Below, piece by piece: positions 9,098 through 17,643 of a stretch of 37,142 nt of DNA (its first letter is position 1; each line of letters opens with the position of its first letter). The DNA is from Pseudomonadota bacterium (GTDB lineage Bacteria > Pseudomonadota > Gammaproteobacteria > Burkholderiales > Rhodocyclaceae). The stretch covers positions 1 to 37,142 of the forward strand of contig JAFEDJ010000017.1 of the NCBI GenBank assembly GCA_018241685.1, given 5' to 3'. The translations under genes were made by a program, and so were the position numbers. The notes under the pieces were generated by a model. It made no database searches. It saw nothing but the letters and a program-made list of their open reading frames with translations, and was not told where the DNA came from.

Positions 9098-10936
9098 TTA
9101 GAAGTTCATCCCAACGACGATCGAATAGAAATCGCGATCATGGAAGGTGTCGTAAGTTGCATTGCCGTTGAAGTTGTTGTAGCTGATGTCTGCGTAATAC
9201 CTGTTTAGGTAATCCAGCCGGGCGCCAACCCCCAGAATCTGCCGATCCTTAACAAAGGTATTGTCAGCAGAATAGCCCTGCACATCATGGGACCAGAAAA
9301 GGCGAGGCTTCAAATTAACTCCGGCCGCCACATCTGGATAACTGAGTTCGAATTGCATGCGATAGCCCCAGGCGCTGGACGTCGCAAAACCTCCTGTGCC
9401 GCAGTAAGCGCCACCATTCACGTTGTTACACCCGACTCCATTAGAGGCTGCCTGCCCATAGACAAAAGCGCGACCATATCGTCGGCCGGTCGCAGGATCA
9501 TCGATACCAAGCCAACGCTGATAAGCGACCTCACCCATGAACATCAGACTTTCAGCCCCAAGCACTCGCGGGAACGACTTCACCGTGGAGAGCTGGATCT
9601 GGTTCTTGTCCTTGCGATCGTAGCCGTGATAGAGGAAGCCATTATTGGTACCTCGATTATTGGCGAACGCTGGATCCGCTAGAAGAGGACCAAATCCATT
9701 ACTCGCACCACGCAGCAGATCAAGGCCGTTCAATTGGACCGGCAAATCGTTGGTGCGACTGACCTCACCGAACACCGACCAGCCCGCGATGTTCGTAGAG
9801 GCACTTAGGCCTATCACTTTGATGTTCTCAGCAGACCAGTCCCAGACGTATTGCATACCCGAATTACCTGCGGAGAAGGCAGAGGGAGTGGGACTGTTCT
9901 TGAAGAGCAAACTGATCGTCGGGGATCGTTGGTGGTAATTTACAAAGTACGCCCCGAACTCGGTGGAGATATCTTGAGCGAAATAGCGCGCAGCAAGCCC
10001 CCACTGCCCAGAATTAGATGGACCCCGATCGCCCCCATTTGCCATGATGGCAGTCGGTGAAGTGCTGTAGTCAGCCAAGTCCGTCTTATTGGCAAACGGA
10101 CCCGCGGCGACGACAGCTCCTTTGTTTGAGCAGTTATATACGTCTGAAATTGACCAGTAGGTACCACAGCCGTCCAACGTATTCTTGCGGTGGACAAGCT
10201 GATAGAAAGCCTCAAGACTGAGATTCTCCGTAACCCCCAGATTGGCCCAAATCTGGGGAATTGGTACCAGAATTTCCTTTAATTGCGCCCCAGGGCGACG
10301 GGACGCCGATATATCGAATGCGCCATATTGGTTTATCCCTGGAATGAAAAGGCTTTCCCCCCAATTTACCACCTGGTTACCGACTCTGATCGCAACCGGC
10401 CGATCATCCGAGAGGTAGCTGTTCCACGAGAGATATGCGTCGAGCAACTGGACGCCGGAGAATTTCGACGCGGCATCGAAATCCCCATCATTGAGCTTGC
10501 CCCCGGGTACAAAACCGTTGGCGGAATTGCCATGAGGGACACCGTTCTCTGACAACTGATAGTCGTACCACGCGCGCCCGCGCAGGAAGAGCCCCCAACT
10601 GTCCTGCTTCAATCCTACTTCGCCCACCACTTTGGCGATCGTAGAGAAAGCCCCGCCCTTGCCGAAGTTCAAATTCCCATCGTCGTGACTGGAGCCCGAC
10701 CTGCCACCGTTGCCTGTCATGATCAGATCAAGGTCAGGATTTCCAGCACGAATACTCGTCCCCAGCGACATGTTGAGACCCCACCGCCCCTCCACGCCGT
10801 TATCCAGGGAAAACTCCCCCGCCTGAGCAGCGCCAACCGCGGAGAGTCCAAACATGGCAGCACCTAGGGCCTTCCGCTTAACGCACAGGCGGTTTTTTGG
10901 AGCAAATCTTGCCCATCCTTTTCCAACCCTATTCAT
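9098..10936 (-). CDS. DUF1302 outer-membrane beta-barrel protein
   Basis: A 612-aa protein with a long N-terminal signal sequence (cleavage after AAQA, about residue 39). The body is rich in alternating, aromatic-ended strands and stops in FYSIVVGMNF; a terminal phenylalanine is the usual outer-membrane barrel signal. The internal segment VGNQVVNWGESLFIPGINQ is characteristic of DUF1302. AAGGAGA precedes the ATG. It is first in a minus-strand operon with DUF1329, YCF48 and RND genes and is divergent from the dioxygenase operon. A channel for uptake of the hydrophobic growth substrate is inferred; the family lacks a well-defined function as far as I know. Confidence 0.87.
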   Translation of the reverse strand: MNRVGKGWARFAPKNRLCVKRKALGAAMFGLSAVGAAQAGEFSLDNGVEGRWGLNMSLGTSIRAGNPDLDLIMTGNGGRSGSSHDDGNLNFGKGGAFSTIAKVVGEVGLKQDSWGLFLRGRAWYDYQLSENGVPHGNSANGFVPGGKLNDGDFDAASKFSGVQLLDAYLSWNSYLSDDRPVAIRVGNQVVNWGESLFIPGINQYGAFDISASRRPGAQLKEILVPIPQIWANLGVTENLSLEAFYQLVHRKNTLDGCGTYWSISDVYNCSNKGAVVAAGPFANKTDLADYSTSPTAIMANGGDRGPSNSGQWGLAARYFAQDISTEFGAYFVNYHQRSPTISLLFKNSPTPSAFSAGNSGMQYVWDWSAENIKVIGLSASTNIAGWSVFGEVSRTNDLPVQLNGLDLLRGASNGFGPLLADPAFANNRGTNNGFLYHGYDRKDKNQIQLSTVKSFPRVLGAESLMFMGEVAYQRWLGIDDPATGRRYGRAFVYGQAASNGVGCNNVNGGAYCGTGGFATSSAWGYRMQFELSYPDVAAGVNLKPRLFWSHDVQGYSADNTFVKDRQILGVGARLDYLNRYYADISYNNFNGNATYDTFHDRDFYSIVVGMNF

Positions 10937-11078
10937 CTCTTGTCTCCTTTTTAGTCATTGATGTGCCACTCAATCCGAAGCAGGCCCGGTGCAGTGACAC
11001 TCTTTGCAGAGTGGTTCAGGCTGCACCGCGAGAGATACGCTCAGGGGTCCGAGCGCCAGCTTCAAGCTAACTCTACAA

Positions 11079-11102
11079 ACAAACCGAACATACTGTCTAC
11101 AA
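11079..11102. promoter_or_regulatory. Operator-like site 1 (probable TetR site)
   Basis: Begins ACAAACCGAACATAC and continues TGTCTACAA. It matches the site at 11297-11320 in 21 of 24 positions in the same orientation. It lies 143 bases upstream of the DUF1302 start. The inner ACCG...CTGT half-sites are only partly dyadic. Assignment to the TetR regulator encoded at 15016 is inferred from location. Confidence 0.55.
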
Positions 11103-11263
11103 AATATTTTCAAAGCTGGACAGCTCGCTACTCCACTAGGATTTCATGTCGAGGCATACCACAAAAAACGGGAGCCAAAAAACAAAAATGCATTAAATTT
11201 AAATAGTTATTGAAACGCCCGACTTCGAATCCTGGCTCAAAGTCGACTTGTGACAAAAACCTG

Positions 11264-11292
11264 TTGACTTGTTATTCGGGCCTCGGTAGATT
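11264..11292 (+). promoter_or_regulatory. Sigma70-like promoter of the dioxygenase operon
   Basis: TTGACT (11264-11269), a 17-base spacer and TAGATT (11287-11292): five and four of six consensus matches. Transcription would begin near 11299, inside operator-like site 2, a classic arrangement for repression. Confidence 0.6.
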
Positions 11293-11296
11293 CATA

Positions 11297-11320
11297 ACAA
11301 ACCGAACATACGGTCTGTAA
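11297..11320. promoter_or_regulatory. Operator-like site 2 (probable TetR site)
   Basis: Begins ACAAACCGAACATAC and continues GGTCTGTAA. The core has ACCG and CGGT arms separated by six bases. It overlaps the predicted transcription start of the dioxygenase operon and repeats the site at 11079. Binding of the TetR protein here would block polymerase. Confidence 0.6.
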
Positions 11321-11434
11321 GTGGCGTTTAAAGGATCTCTCTAAGAGCGTCATTCTCCCCAAGGCAGGGATCAAGATCCGGTTGCGCAAAATGCGTCGCT
11401 GGCATGTTTTTCAGAGAACACCGAGGAGAACCAG

Positions 11435-12715
11435 ATGGGTACACCCAACCAAGGCGCGCTGATTTCCGATGATGAGCAGCTTGGCCTGTTTCAAGTGGCA
11501 CGCAAGGCCTTCACCGACACAGCGATCCTGGACGCCGAATACGCAGCCATCTTCAACAAATGCTGGCTATACGTCGGCCATGAATCGGAAGTAGCCAAGA
11601 AGGGGGATTTCGTGCGGCGCATCGTTGCCAAGCGCAATATCATCTTCAATCGAGATACCAGCGACACGCTCAATGCGTTCTTCAACACCTGCCCCCACCG
11701 TGGTGCCGAGGTGTGTCGGGAATCGAAAGGCAACGCGAAGCACTTTCAGTGCTTCTATCACGGCTGGATCTTCAGCTGCGAGGGCAAGCTCAAGAGCCTG
11801 CCTGGCGCTGATCGCTACAGCTCCGACTTCAAGGACCAAGACCGGGGCAATCTCGTTCCCGTTCCCCGCTTTGCGAACTACCGAGGTCTGTGCTTCATCA
11901 ATTTCGACCAGAACGCCATTTCTCTCGAGGACTACTTGGGCAATGCCCGTGAGTACCTGGATTTGATTGTCGATCAGTCCGCCGACGGCATGACCATCAT
12001 CAGCGGCCAGCAGGACTATGCAATCCGCGCCAACTGGAAGCTGCTGGTAGAAAACAGCAACGACGGTTATCACGCCGCGACGACCCACGCGACGTACTTG
12101 GACTACCTGGCCAATACCCATGCAAAGGGTAACGAAGTCGCCCTGCGCGGCATCGGCCGTGAGCTGGGCGGCGGGCACGCAGTCGTGGAGTATTCCGCGC
12201 CTTGGGGCCGCCCCATCGCCAACTGGATCCCATCCTGGGGCGATGAGGGCCGCCGAGAGATGGATGCCATCCACGCCAAACTGGTCGAACGGCACGGCAA
12301 GGAAAAGGCTGACCGGATCTGCTTCAAGAACCGCAACCTTCTGATCTTCCCGAACCTGGTTATCAACGACATCATGTCGCTGACCTTCCGGACGTTCTTT
12401 CCTACGGCCCCCAACTACATGAATATCAGTGGTTGGGCCCTAGCACCCGCTTCCGAATCGGAATGGGCACGCAAGTATCGTCTCGATAACTTCCTGGAAT
12501 TCCTCGGCCCCGGCGGCTTCGCCACCCCCGATGACGTAGAAGCCCTTGAGTCCTGCCAAGCAGGTTACGCGAATTCCCTGGAGAGCGGCGCGGGCTGGAA
12601 CGACATCTCCAAGGGCATGGGCATGGACGCCAGCTATGACGACGAGGTGCAAATGCGCTCGTTCTGGAAAGAATGGAATCGCCGCGTCGCCCAAGCGGCC
12701 GGCAACGCGGAATAA
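11435..12715 (+). CDS. Rieske aromatic-ring dioxygenase, alpha subunit
   Basis: A 426-aa catalytic subunit that would add both atoms of O2 to an aromatic ring. The Rieske cluster ligands are Cys86-x-His88 (CPHRG) and Cys106-x2-His109 (CFYHGW). The mononuclear iron site is in [19 protein letters not shown], with bridging Asp210 and ligands His213 and His218; the third ligand is probably Asp366 or Asp367 in ATPDD. A GAGGAGAA ribosome site precedes the ATG. It is the first gene of a long plus-strand operon and is followed after 11 bases by the beta subunit. The rest of the operon, with a decarboxylase-like gene, suggests an aromatic carboxylate such as p-cumate as substrate. Sequence alone does not fix the substrate. 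Confidence 0.92.
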   Translation: MGTPNQGALISDDEQLGLFQVARKAFTDTAILDAEYAAIFNKCWLYVGHESEVAKKGDFVRRIVAKRNIIFNRDTSDTLNAFFNTCPHRGAEVCRESKGNAKHFQCFYHGWIFSCEGKLKSLPGADRYSSDFKDQDRGNLVPVPRFANYRGLCFINFDQNAISLEDYLGNAREYLDLIVDQSADGMTIISGQQDYAIRANWKLLVENSNDGYHAATTHATYLDYLANTHAKGNEVALRGIGRELGGGHAVVEYSAPWGRPIANWIPSWGDEGRREMDAIHAKLVERHGKEKADRICFKNRNLLIFPNLVINDIMSLTFRTFFPTAPNYMNISGWALAPASESEWARKYRLDNFLEFLGPGGFATPDDVEALESCQAGYANSLESGAGWNDISKGMGMDASYDDEVQMRSFWKEWNRRVAQAAGNAE

Positions 12716-12726
12716 GGAGTCTCGTG

Positions 12727-13212
12727 ATGAATCTACCTACTCGTTCTGAAGTCGAAGATCTCCTGTTCCTCGAAGCGGATTTGCTCGACAACTGGCAGCT
12801 GAAAGACTGGCTGGCGCTCTACACCCCGGACGCAGTTTACCAAGTGCCGTCCACCGACCTCCCCAAGAGCGCCGAGCCCGACACCAGCCTGTTCTATATC
12901 GCGGACGACTTCGTTCGCCTCGAGCAGCGGATCATCCGCTTGGGCAAGAAGACCATGTGGTCCGAATATCCGCGCTCAAAGACACGCCACTTGGTCACCA
13001 ATGTGCGAGTGCTCGGCCAGTCAGATGATGACATCCAAGTTCGTGCAGCATTTGCGGTTTATCGCACCAAGTGGGGTAACACCGACATTTACGTCGGCAG
13101 CTATGAATACTGCCTGCGTCGGGACGGTGACGGTCTGAAGATCAGCAAGAAGCGCTGCAATCTGGATCTGGATGGCCTGCGTCCGCAAGGTCGAGTCAGC
13201 ATCCTGCTGTAA
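12727..13212 (+). CDS. Rieske dioxygenase, beta subunit
   Basis: A 161-aa SnoaL/NTF2-like small subunit that packs against the alpha subunit in alpha3-beta3 dioxygenases. The family pattern starts with a helix ending LEADLLDNWQLKDWLALY and finishes with KISKKRCNLD near the C-terminus. The ATG at 12727 is preferred because AAGGAG overlaps the alpha-subunit stop codon 8-13 bases upstream. The frame is open further upstream, but only inside the alpha gene. It has no catalytic residues and is structural in this enzyme class. Confidence 0.92.
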   Translation: MNLPTRSEVEDLLFLEADLLDNWQLKDWLALYTPDAVYQVPSTDLPKSAEPDTSLFYIADDFVRLEQRIIRLGKKTMWSEYPRSKTRHLVTNVRVLGQSDDDIQVRAAFAVYRTKWGNTDIYVGSYEYCLRRDGDGLKISKKRCNLDLDGLRPQGRVSILL

Positions 13213-13283
13213 ATCAGCCGACAGAGCGGGGGCCTCCGGCTATCCTCGCTCTACGGACAGACCATTCACACTGGAAACATCCC

Positions 13284-14186
13284 ATGAAACCTCCCTTTCG
13301 CTATGAAAAGCTCGGGTACTGCGCACTCAATGTGAGTAGCCTTGAGCGTTCGGTGCCTTTCTACCGTGATCTGATGGGTCTTGATCTGGTTGAGCAGAAG
13401 GACGATGTCGCCTATTTGCGCTGCAGTTCCGATCACCACAACTTAGTGCTCTACCAGTCGGACACCCCTGGTCTTAAGCGGGTAGCCAACAAGATGGCCA
13501 CCGCAGAGGATCTCAAGGCTGCCTACGAGTTCTACCTCGCCGAAGGACTTCATCCGGAATGGCTGAGCATGGACGAGTGCACCGAACTTCGGCAAGGACC
13601 GACCTTCCGGGTTCGTGAACCCCAGTCTGGCGTGATGTTCGAGTGCTACGACCGGATGACCCACCTTGCCCTGCCTTATGTCCCGACGGTGACGAAGATC
13701 GCTCGGCTCGGCCACGTGGTCGTCGGTAGCCCGAATTACGAGAAGGCGGTCCATAACCTGAACACCCAGTTCAATTTTGCGATCTCCGATTTCGTCGAAC
13801 ACAAGTTCTCATGGATGCGTTGCTTTCCGAATCCCTTGCACCATACCTTCGCAATTGGCAACAGCGACCGGCAGCATCTGCATCATGTGAACTTCATGGT
13901 CACCGACATCGACGACATCGGCAAGGCCATCAATCGTCTCCAGAAGGCCGGAGTAAAGATCGTCTTCGGACCCGGCCGGCACTTGCCCTCTACGTCAATC
14001 TTCCTGTACTTCCTTGATCCGGATGGGATGACCATGGAGTTCAGTTTCGGTATGGAAGAATTGCACGAAGACTCAGCTCGTCTGCCGCGAATGCTGGAGA
14101 TGCATCCCAACACGATGGACATCTGGGGTAGCTCACCGGATATTCGGTTCGGTAAGACCGGGATGATCGAGGTGCAAAATGCCTGA
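13284..14186 (+). CDS. Extradiol (meta-cleavage) ring dioxygenase
   Basis: A 300-aa two-domain vicinal-oxygen-chelate enzyme (type I extradiol dioxygenase, catechol 2,3-dioxygenase/BphC superfamily). The iron ligands are visible in the C-terminal domain: His144 in RLGHVVVG, a histidine of HLHHVNF (200/201) and Glu252 in MTMEFSFG. The N-terminal domain is the usual non-catalytic copy. It would cleave the catechol made by the Rieske enzyme and the diol dehydrogenase. The stop overlaps the start of the next gene by 8 bases, implying translational coupling. In the p-cumate pathway the equivalent enzyme acts on 2,3-dihydroxy-p-cumate. That specificity is plausible here but inferred. Confidence 0.9.
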   Translation: MKPPFRYEKLGYCALNVSSLERSVPFYRDLMGLDLVEQKDDVAYLRCSSDHHNLVLYQSDTPGLKRVANKMATAEDLKAAYEFYLAEGLHPEWLSMDECTELRQGPTFRVREPQSGVMFECYDRMTHLALPYVPTVTKIARLGHVVVGSPNYEKAVHNLNTQFNFAISDFVEHKFSWMRCFPNPLHHTFAIGNSDRQHLHHVNFMVTDIDDIGKAINRLQKAGVKIVFGPGRHLPSTSIFLYFLDPDGMTMEFSFGMEELHEDSARLPRMLEMHPNTMDIWGSSPDIRFGKTGMIEVQNA

Positions 14187-14949
14187 CATCAAAAAGAGTC
14201 TGGACGGCCAGATCGCCGTCGTCACTGGTGCCGCCCACGGCATTGGCCTGGCAATCTCTCGCCAACTCGCGGCACAAGGAGCACGGGTCGTAATGGCTGA
14301 TGTCCTTGAGGAAGCGGTAAGCGCCTCCGCCAAGACAGTTCAGACCGAAACCGGCTCAGACACCTTGTCTTGGGTCGGTGATCTCTCCCGCGAAGACTGC
14401 GTGCAGGCCTTGCTGCACGCCACCCTCGAACGTTTCGGCAAGGCCACGATCCTGGTAAACAATGCAGGCGGCGGTGTGATCCGCCCATTCCTGGAACACA
14501 CGCCAGAAACCCTGCGAGCCACTATCGATCGCAACCTGTGGACCACCCTGTGGTGCTGCAGGGTATTCCTGCCCGACATGATTAGCCTGGGCTACGGCCG
14601 GATCATCAACATCGGGGCCGACTCCGTGCGCAACGGCCTCTGGCAGCATGCGGCCTACAACGCAGCCAAGGGGGGCATGCATGGGCTGACCACAGGTCTC
14701 GCCCGCGAATTCGCCAAGCACGGTATCACCGTCAACACCGTCGCACCCTGTGCCGTCCGCACCGTCGCCCTGGAGAAGGTGCAGGAGGTCAATCCGGCCT
14801 TTGCAGACCAAGTGCTTGAGGTAATCCCGATGGGGCGCGCTGCTGAAGTGGATGAAGTGGCCAGCATGGCGGTTTATCTGGCCGGCAAGTCTGCCGCCTT
14901 CGTTACCGGGCAGGTCATCAGTGTCAATGGCGGCAGTACCATGCTCTAG
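14179..14949 (+). CDS. SDR, probable cis-dihydrodiol dehydrogenase
   Basis: A 256-aa classical short-chain dehydrogenase with the NAD(P)-binding TGAAHGIG at 16-23, NNAG at 94-97 and a Tyr160-x3-Lys164 catalytic pair. The position normally holding the catalytic serine, 13 residues before the tyrosine, is Ala147; Ser149 lies two residues on. Between the dioxygenase genes the most likely job is rearomatisation of the cis-diol to the catechol, as in CmtB- or BenD-type steps. It overlaps the extradiol gene by 8 bases. No regulatory site was seen in front of it. Confidence 0.85.
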   Translation: MPDIKKSLDGQIAVVTGAAHGIGLAISRQLAAQGARVVMADVLEEAVSASAKTVQTETGSDTLSWVGDLSREDCVQALLHATLERFGKATILVNNAGGGVIRPFLEHTPETLRATIDRNLWTTLWCCRVFLPDMISLGYGRIINIGADSVRNGLWQHAAYNAAKGGMHGLTTGLAREFAKHGITVNTVAPCAVRTVALEKVQEVNPAFADQVLEVIPMGRAAEVDEVASMAVYLAGKSAAFVTGQVISVNGGSTML

Positions 14950-15015
14950 CCAATTCAAAAGACCTTCCCCCCTACCGGAATACATAATAGAGCCTTTCCA
15001 CTCATCTCCTGCTCT

Positions 15016-15687
15016 ATGAAAGCCATGACAGCCACCACGTCCGTCCGTAAGACACAACTCGAACGCAGCCTGGAAACCCGGGAAAAAATCGTTCAAGCGG
15101 CCATCAAGATGATGGGCCTGCATGGCTATGCGGGCTTTCGTGTTGCTGACGTATCGGATGCAGCGGGAGTATCCCGGGGCGCCCAGACCCATCACTTCCC
15201 ATCCAAGGCTGCCCTGACGATTGCGGTGGTCGACACGCTGTTCGACGCCGCCGCCGAGTCCAGTCGCCAGCGGATCGCCAACATCACACCTAACGACGAT
15301 GTGATTCAGGCCATGATCGAGGATGCCTCGGCTTTTTTCCTGGGCAAGGACTTCACGATGGGTCTCGACTTACTGGCTGCGGCCGAACGAGACCCGGAAT
15401 TACGGGAAGGGGTACGTGCTACGGCAAAGCGAACCCGCACCCTGGTGGAAGACATGTGGATTGGCCTGCTTTTGTCGCGGGGCCTAATCCGAGAGGACGC
15501 GGAAGACGTGCTGTGGCTCATCTTCAGTGCGATCCGCGGCCTATCTGTCCGGATGTTGTGGCAGTTCGACGAGCATCGCTTCGAACGCCTGAAAAAGACT
15601 ACTTACTGGGCTGCCCACGCTCTCTATGAAGAGAAGAAGCGGGAGTCGGTTTCCAAGAAGATCCGCAACACCAACAAGGAGAATTGA
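15016..15687 (+). CDS. TetR-family transcriptional regulator
   Basis: 223 aa. The N-terminal DNA-binding helix-turn-helix is clear: TREKIVQAAIKMMGLHGYAG is followed by VADVSDAAGVSRGAQTHHFP (about 21-62). The C-terminal ligand domain is unassigned. It lies inside the catabolic operon, 66 bases after the SDR, and its stop is one base before the hydrolase start. It is the natural candidate to bind the two repeated sites at 11079 and 11297 and to respond to a pathway intermediate. The start is uncertain: there is no good ribosome site, and an ATG three codons later is also possible. Confidence 0.9.
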   Translation: MKAMTATTSVRKTQLERSLETREKIVQAAIKMMGLHGYAGFRVADVSDAAGVSRGAQTHHFPSKAALTIAVVDTLFDAAAESSRQRIANITPNDDVIQAMIEDASAFFLGKDFTMGLDLLAAAERDPELREGVRATAKRTRTLVEDMWIGLLLSRGLIREDAEDVLWLIFSAIRGLSVRMLWQFDEHRFERLKKTTYWAAHALYEEKKRESVSKKIRNTNKEN

Positions 15688-15688
15688 C

Positions 15689-16561
15689 ATGAGCCTTTGG
15701 CTTGACATGCTCGGCACTGAAATCCGCTTTGTGAAGACCAAGAGCTTCGGTCGTATCCGCATTGCCGAAGCTGGTGACCCCAACGCCGAGACCATCCTGT
15801 TCCAGCATGGCATCAACGGACATCTTGAAGCGTATGCCAAGAACCTGATTGCACTGTCGAAGGACTTCCACGTGGTGGCGTTCGACTACGTGGGGCACGG
15901 CCTTTCTGACAAGCCCGAACTCGAATACACCCCCAACCTACTCGCTGAGCAGTTGGGTGAGTTGATGGACGCACTCGGCCTCGAGTCCGCACATCTGTCA
16001 GGCGAGTCACTGGGTGGCTGGGTTTCCGCGCTCTTCGCAGTGAAATACCCCCAGCGGGTGAAGCGGCTGATGCTCAACACCGCAGGAGGACTGCCGGTGA
16101 TTTCCGAAAAGGGCAAGGCGGACCTAAAGAACCTGATTGCCCTCAACGAGCGAAATGTTAACAACATACCGACAGAACAGTCTGTACGTGCCCGGCTAGA
16201 ATGGTTGATGCACGAGAACAACCGCCATCTGGTCAATGACGAACTGATCGGCCTGCGTCTTGGCATCTACCTGCGCCCCGAAACCCGCGTCGTCGCGCCG
16301 ATCATCAACCGCATCATCAACAGGCATGACGAATTCTTGATTCCGGTAGACCAGATCAAGAGCCAGACCCTCTTCCTTTGGACCTTGGACAATCCGATCC
16401 ACGACCTGGAAACCGCTCGTGCCTCGGCCGCCCGGGGCGCTGACAGTCAGCTCTATGTCATGAAGGGTGACGCCGCGCACTGGCCCCAGTACGAGGTACC
16501 CGAGGAGTTCAACGCCGTCACGACCGAATTCTTCAAGACCGGTCGCGTCACCTCGGTCTGA
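15689..16561 (+). CDS. Alpha/beta hydrolase, probable meta-cleavage-product hydrolase
   Basis: A 290-aa alpha/beta-hydrolase with the oxyanion region QHGINGH, nucleophile elbow SGESLGG (Ser107), a candidate acid Asp234 or Asp239 and His264 in GDAAHW. This is the BphD/CmtE/TodF type: C-C hydrolysis of a 2-hydroxy-6-oxo-dienoate into a carboxylic acid and 2-hydroxypenta-2,4-dienoate, which the lower-pathway hydratase then takes. The ATG at 15689 follows AAGGAG and lies one base after the TetR stop. The frame is open earlier but only inside the TetR gene. If the p-cumate comparison holds, the released acid would be isobutyrate. Confidence 0.87.
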   Translation: MSLWLDMLGTEIRFVKTKSFGRIRIAEAGDPNAETILFQHGINGHLEAYAKNLIALSKDFHVVAFDYVGHGLSDKPELEYTPNLLAEQLGELMDALGLESAHLSGESLGGWVSALFAVKYPQRVKRLMLNTAGGLPVISEKGKADLKNLIALNERNVNNIPTEQSVRARLEWLMHENNRHLVNDELIGLRLGIYLRPETRVVAPIINRIINRHDEFLIPVDQIKSQTLFLWTLDNPIHDLETARASAARGADSQLYVMKGDAAHWPQYEVPEEFNAVTTEFFKTGRVTSV

Positions 16562-16589
16562 GATCCAGGCAGATACGGGAAGGACGACC

Positions 16590-17603
16590 ATGAATCATGC
16601 ATGCTGCCGCGGGGTGGACATCCACACCCATGTGGTACCCGAGAATTTCCCGGCCTACTGGGGCCGCGGCAGTAACGCGCAATGGCCGTCGATGAGTCCA
16701 GCCCATGCCTGTCACCGGCACGTAATGATTTCGGGCAAGGTCTTCCGCACCGTACCGGACAGTTGCTGGAACGGCGCTGGGCGTGTGATCGATATGGATC
16801 AGATGGATGTCGAGCGCCAGGTGCTGTCGCCGATGCCGGAGCTGTTGTCCTACTGGCTGGAGCCCGAAGACGGCGCAGCGATCTGCCGCCATCTCAACGA
16901 ACAGATCGCCGGCATGGTCCAGCGTCACCCGACCCGTTTCTCCGGGCTGGGGGCCGTTCCGCTGCAAGACCTCGAGCTCTCCATCCGGGAATTGGAATTC
17001 ATCGTCCAGGAACTCGGCCTGGCGGGTGTCGAGATCGGAACCAACGTCAATGGCATACCGATCGGCGCGCCGGAGCTTGAACCCTTCTTCGCCGCCGCGG
17101 CAGCGATGGGGGCGGCTATTTTCATCCATCCCTTACGCCCGACAGGGATGGAGAGGCTGGTAGGGCCGGCAGCCCTGGAACAAATCCTTGCTTTCCCCTG
17201 TGAAACCGGGCTGGCGGCGAGCTCTCTGCTGACCGGCGGAATCCTCCGGCGGAACCCCTCCCTCCGCATCGCCCTAAGTCATGGTGGTGGAGCGTTTTCT
17301 GCCCTGGTTTCACGGCTCAACCACGCTTGGAGTCTCTTCCCTGCCCTTCAGGAGCAGATGCCTGAGCCTCCCCTCGAAGCATCCCGCCGACTCTACTTCG
17401 ACAGCCTGGTTTACAACCCCACGTTGCTGCGCCAGCAGATCGCGCTTTTCGGCCCATCCCAAACCCTGATCGGCTCGGACTACCCCTTCGTGATTCTGGA
17501 AAAGGCCCCGGTCAAGCGTATCGCCGAGTTGGAGCTGAGCGCCGAAGTTGAACGGATGCTGCTGCGGGATAACGCCCTACGCTGGCTAGGGTTGCCAGCC
17601 TGA
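16590..17603 (+). CDS. ACMSD-like amidohydrolase, probable decarboxylase
   Basis: A 337-aa metal-dependent TIM-barrel protein of the amidohydrolase-2 family. Metal and catalytic residues are visible: His12-x-His14 (VDIHTHV), His180 (FIHPLRP), His231 (LSHGGG) and Asp297 (GSDYPF). This matches 2-amino-3-carboxymuconate semialdehyde decarboxylase and related nonoxidative decarboxylases. In this operon it could remove a carboxyl from the ring-cleavage product before hydrolysis, as needed when the starting aromatic is a carboxylate. The ATG follows GGGAAGGA and is 28 bases after the hydrolase. A true amide or lactone hydrolase cannot be ruled out. Confidence 0.75.
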   Translation: MNHACCRGVDIHTHVVPENFPAYWGRGSNAQWPSMSPAHACHRHVMISGKVFRTVPDSCWNGAGRVIDMDQMDVERQVLSPMPELLSYWLEPEDGAAICRHLNEQIAGMVQRHPTRFSGLGAVPLQDLELSIRELEFIVQELGLAGVEIGTNVNGIPIGAPELEPFFAAAAAMGAAIFIHPLRPTGMERLVGPAALEQILAFPCETGLAASSLLTGGILRRNPSLRIALSHGGGAFSALVSRLNHAWSLFPALQEQMPEPPLEASRRLYFDSLVYNPTLLRQQIALFGPSQTLIGSDYPFVILEKAPVKRIAELELSAEVERMLLRDNALRWLGLPA

Positions 17604-17643
17604 CCCCCATCACCAATCAGAACAAATCGTCCGGAGATAAGTC

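Larger units (their letters stand above)
10937..11434. promoter_or_regulatory. Divergent control region between transport and dioxygenase operons
   Basis: 498 bases without a gene, AT-richer than the flanks. It holds two matching operator-like sites (11079-11102 and 11297-11320) and one strong promoter-like sequence reading right. Each site is roughly 115-145 bases from its nearest start codon, so both operons probably have long leaders and shared control. No promoter matching consensus well was found for the leftward operon. Confidence 0.7.
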
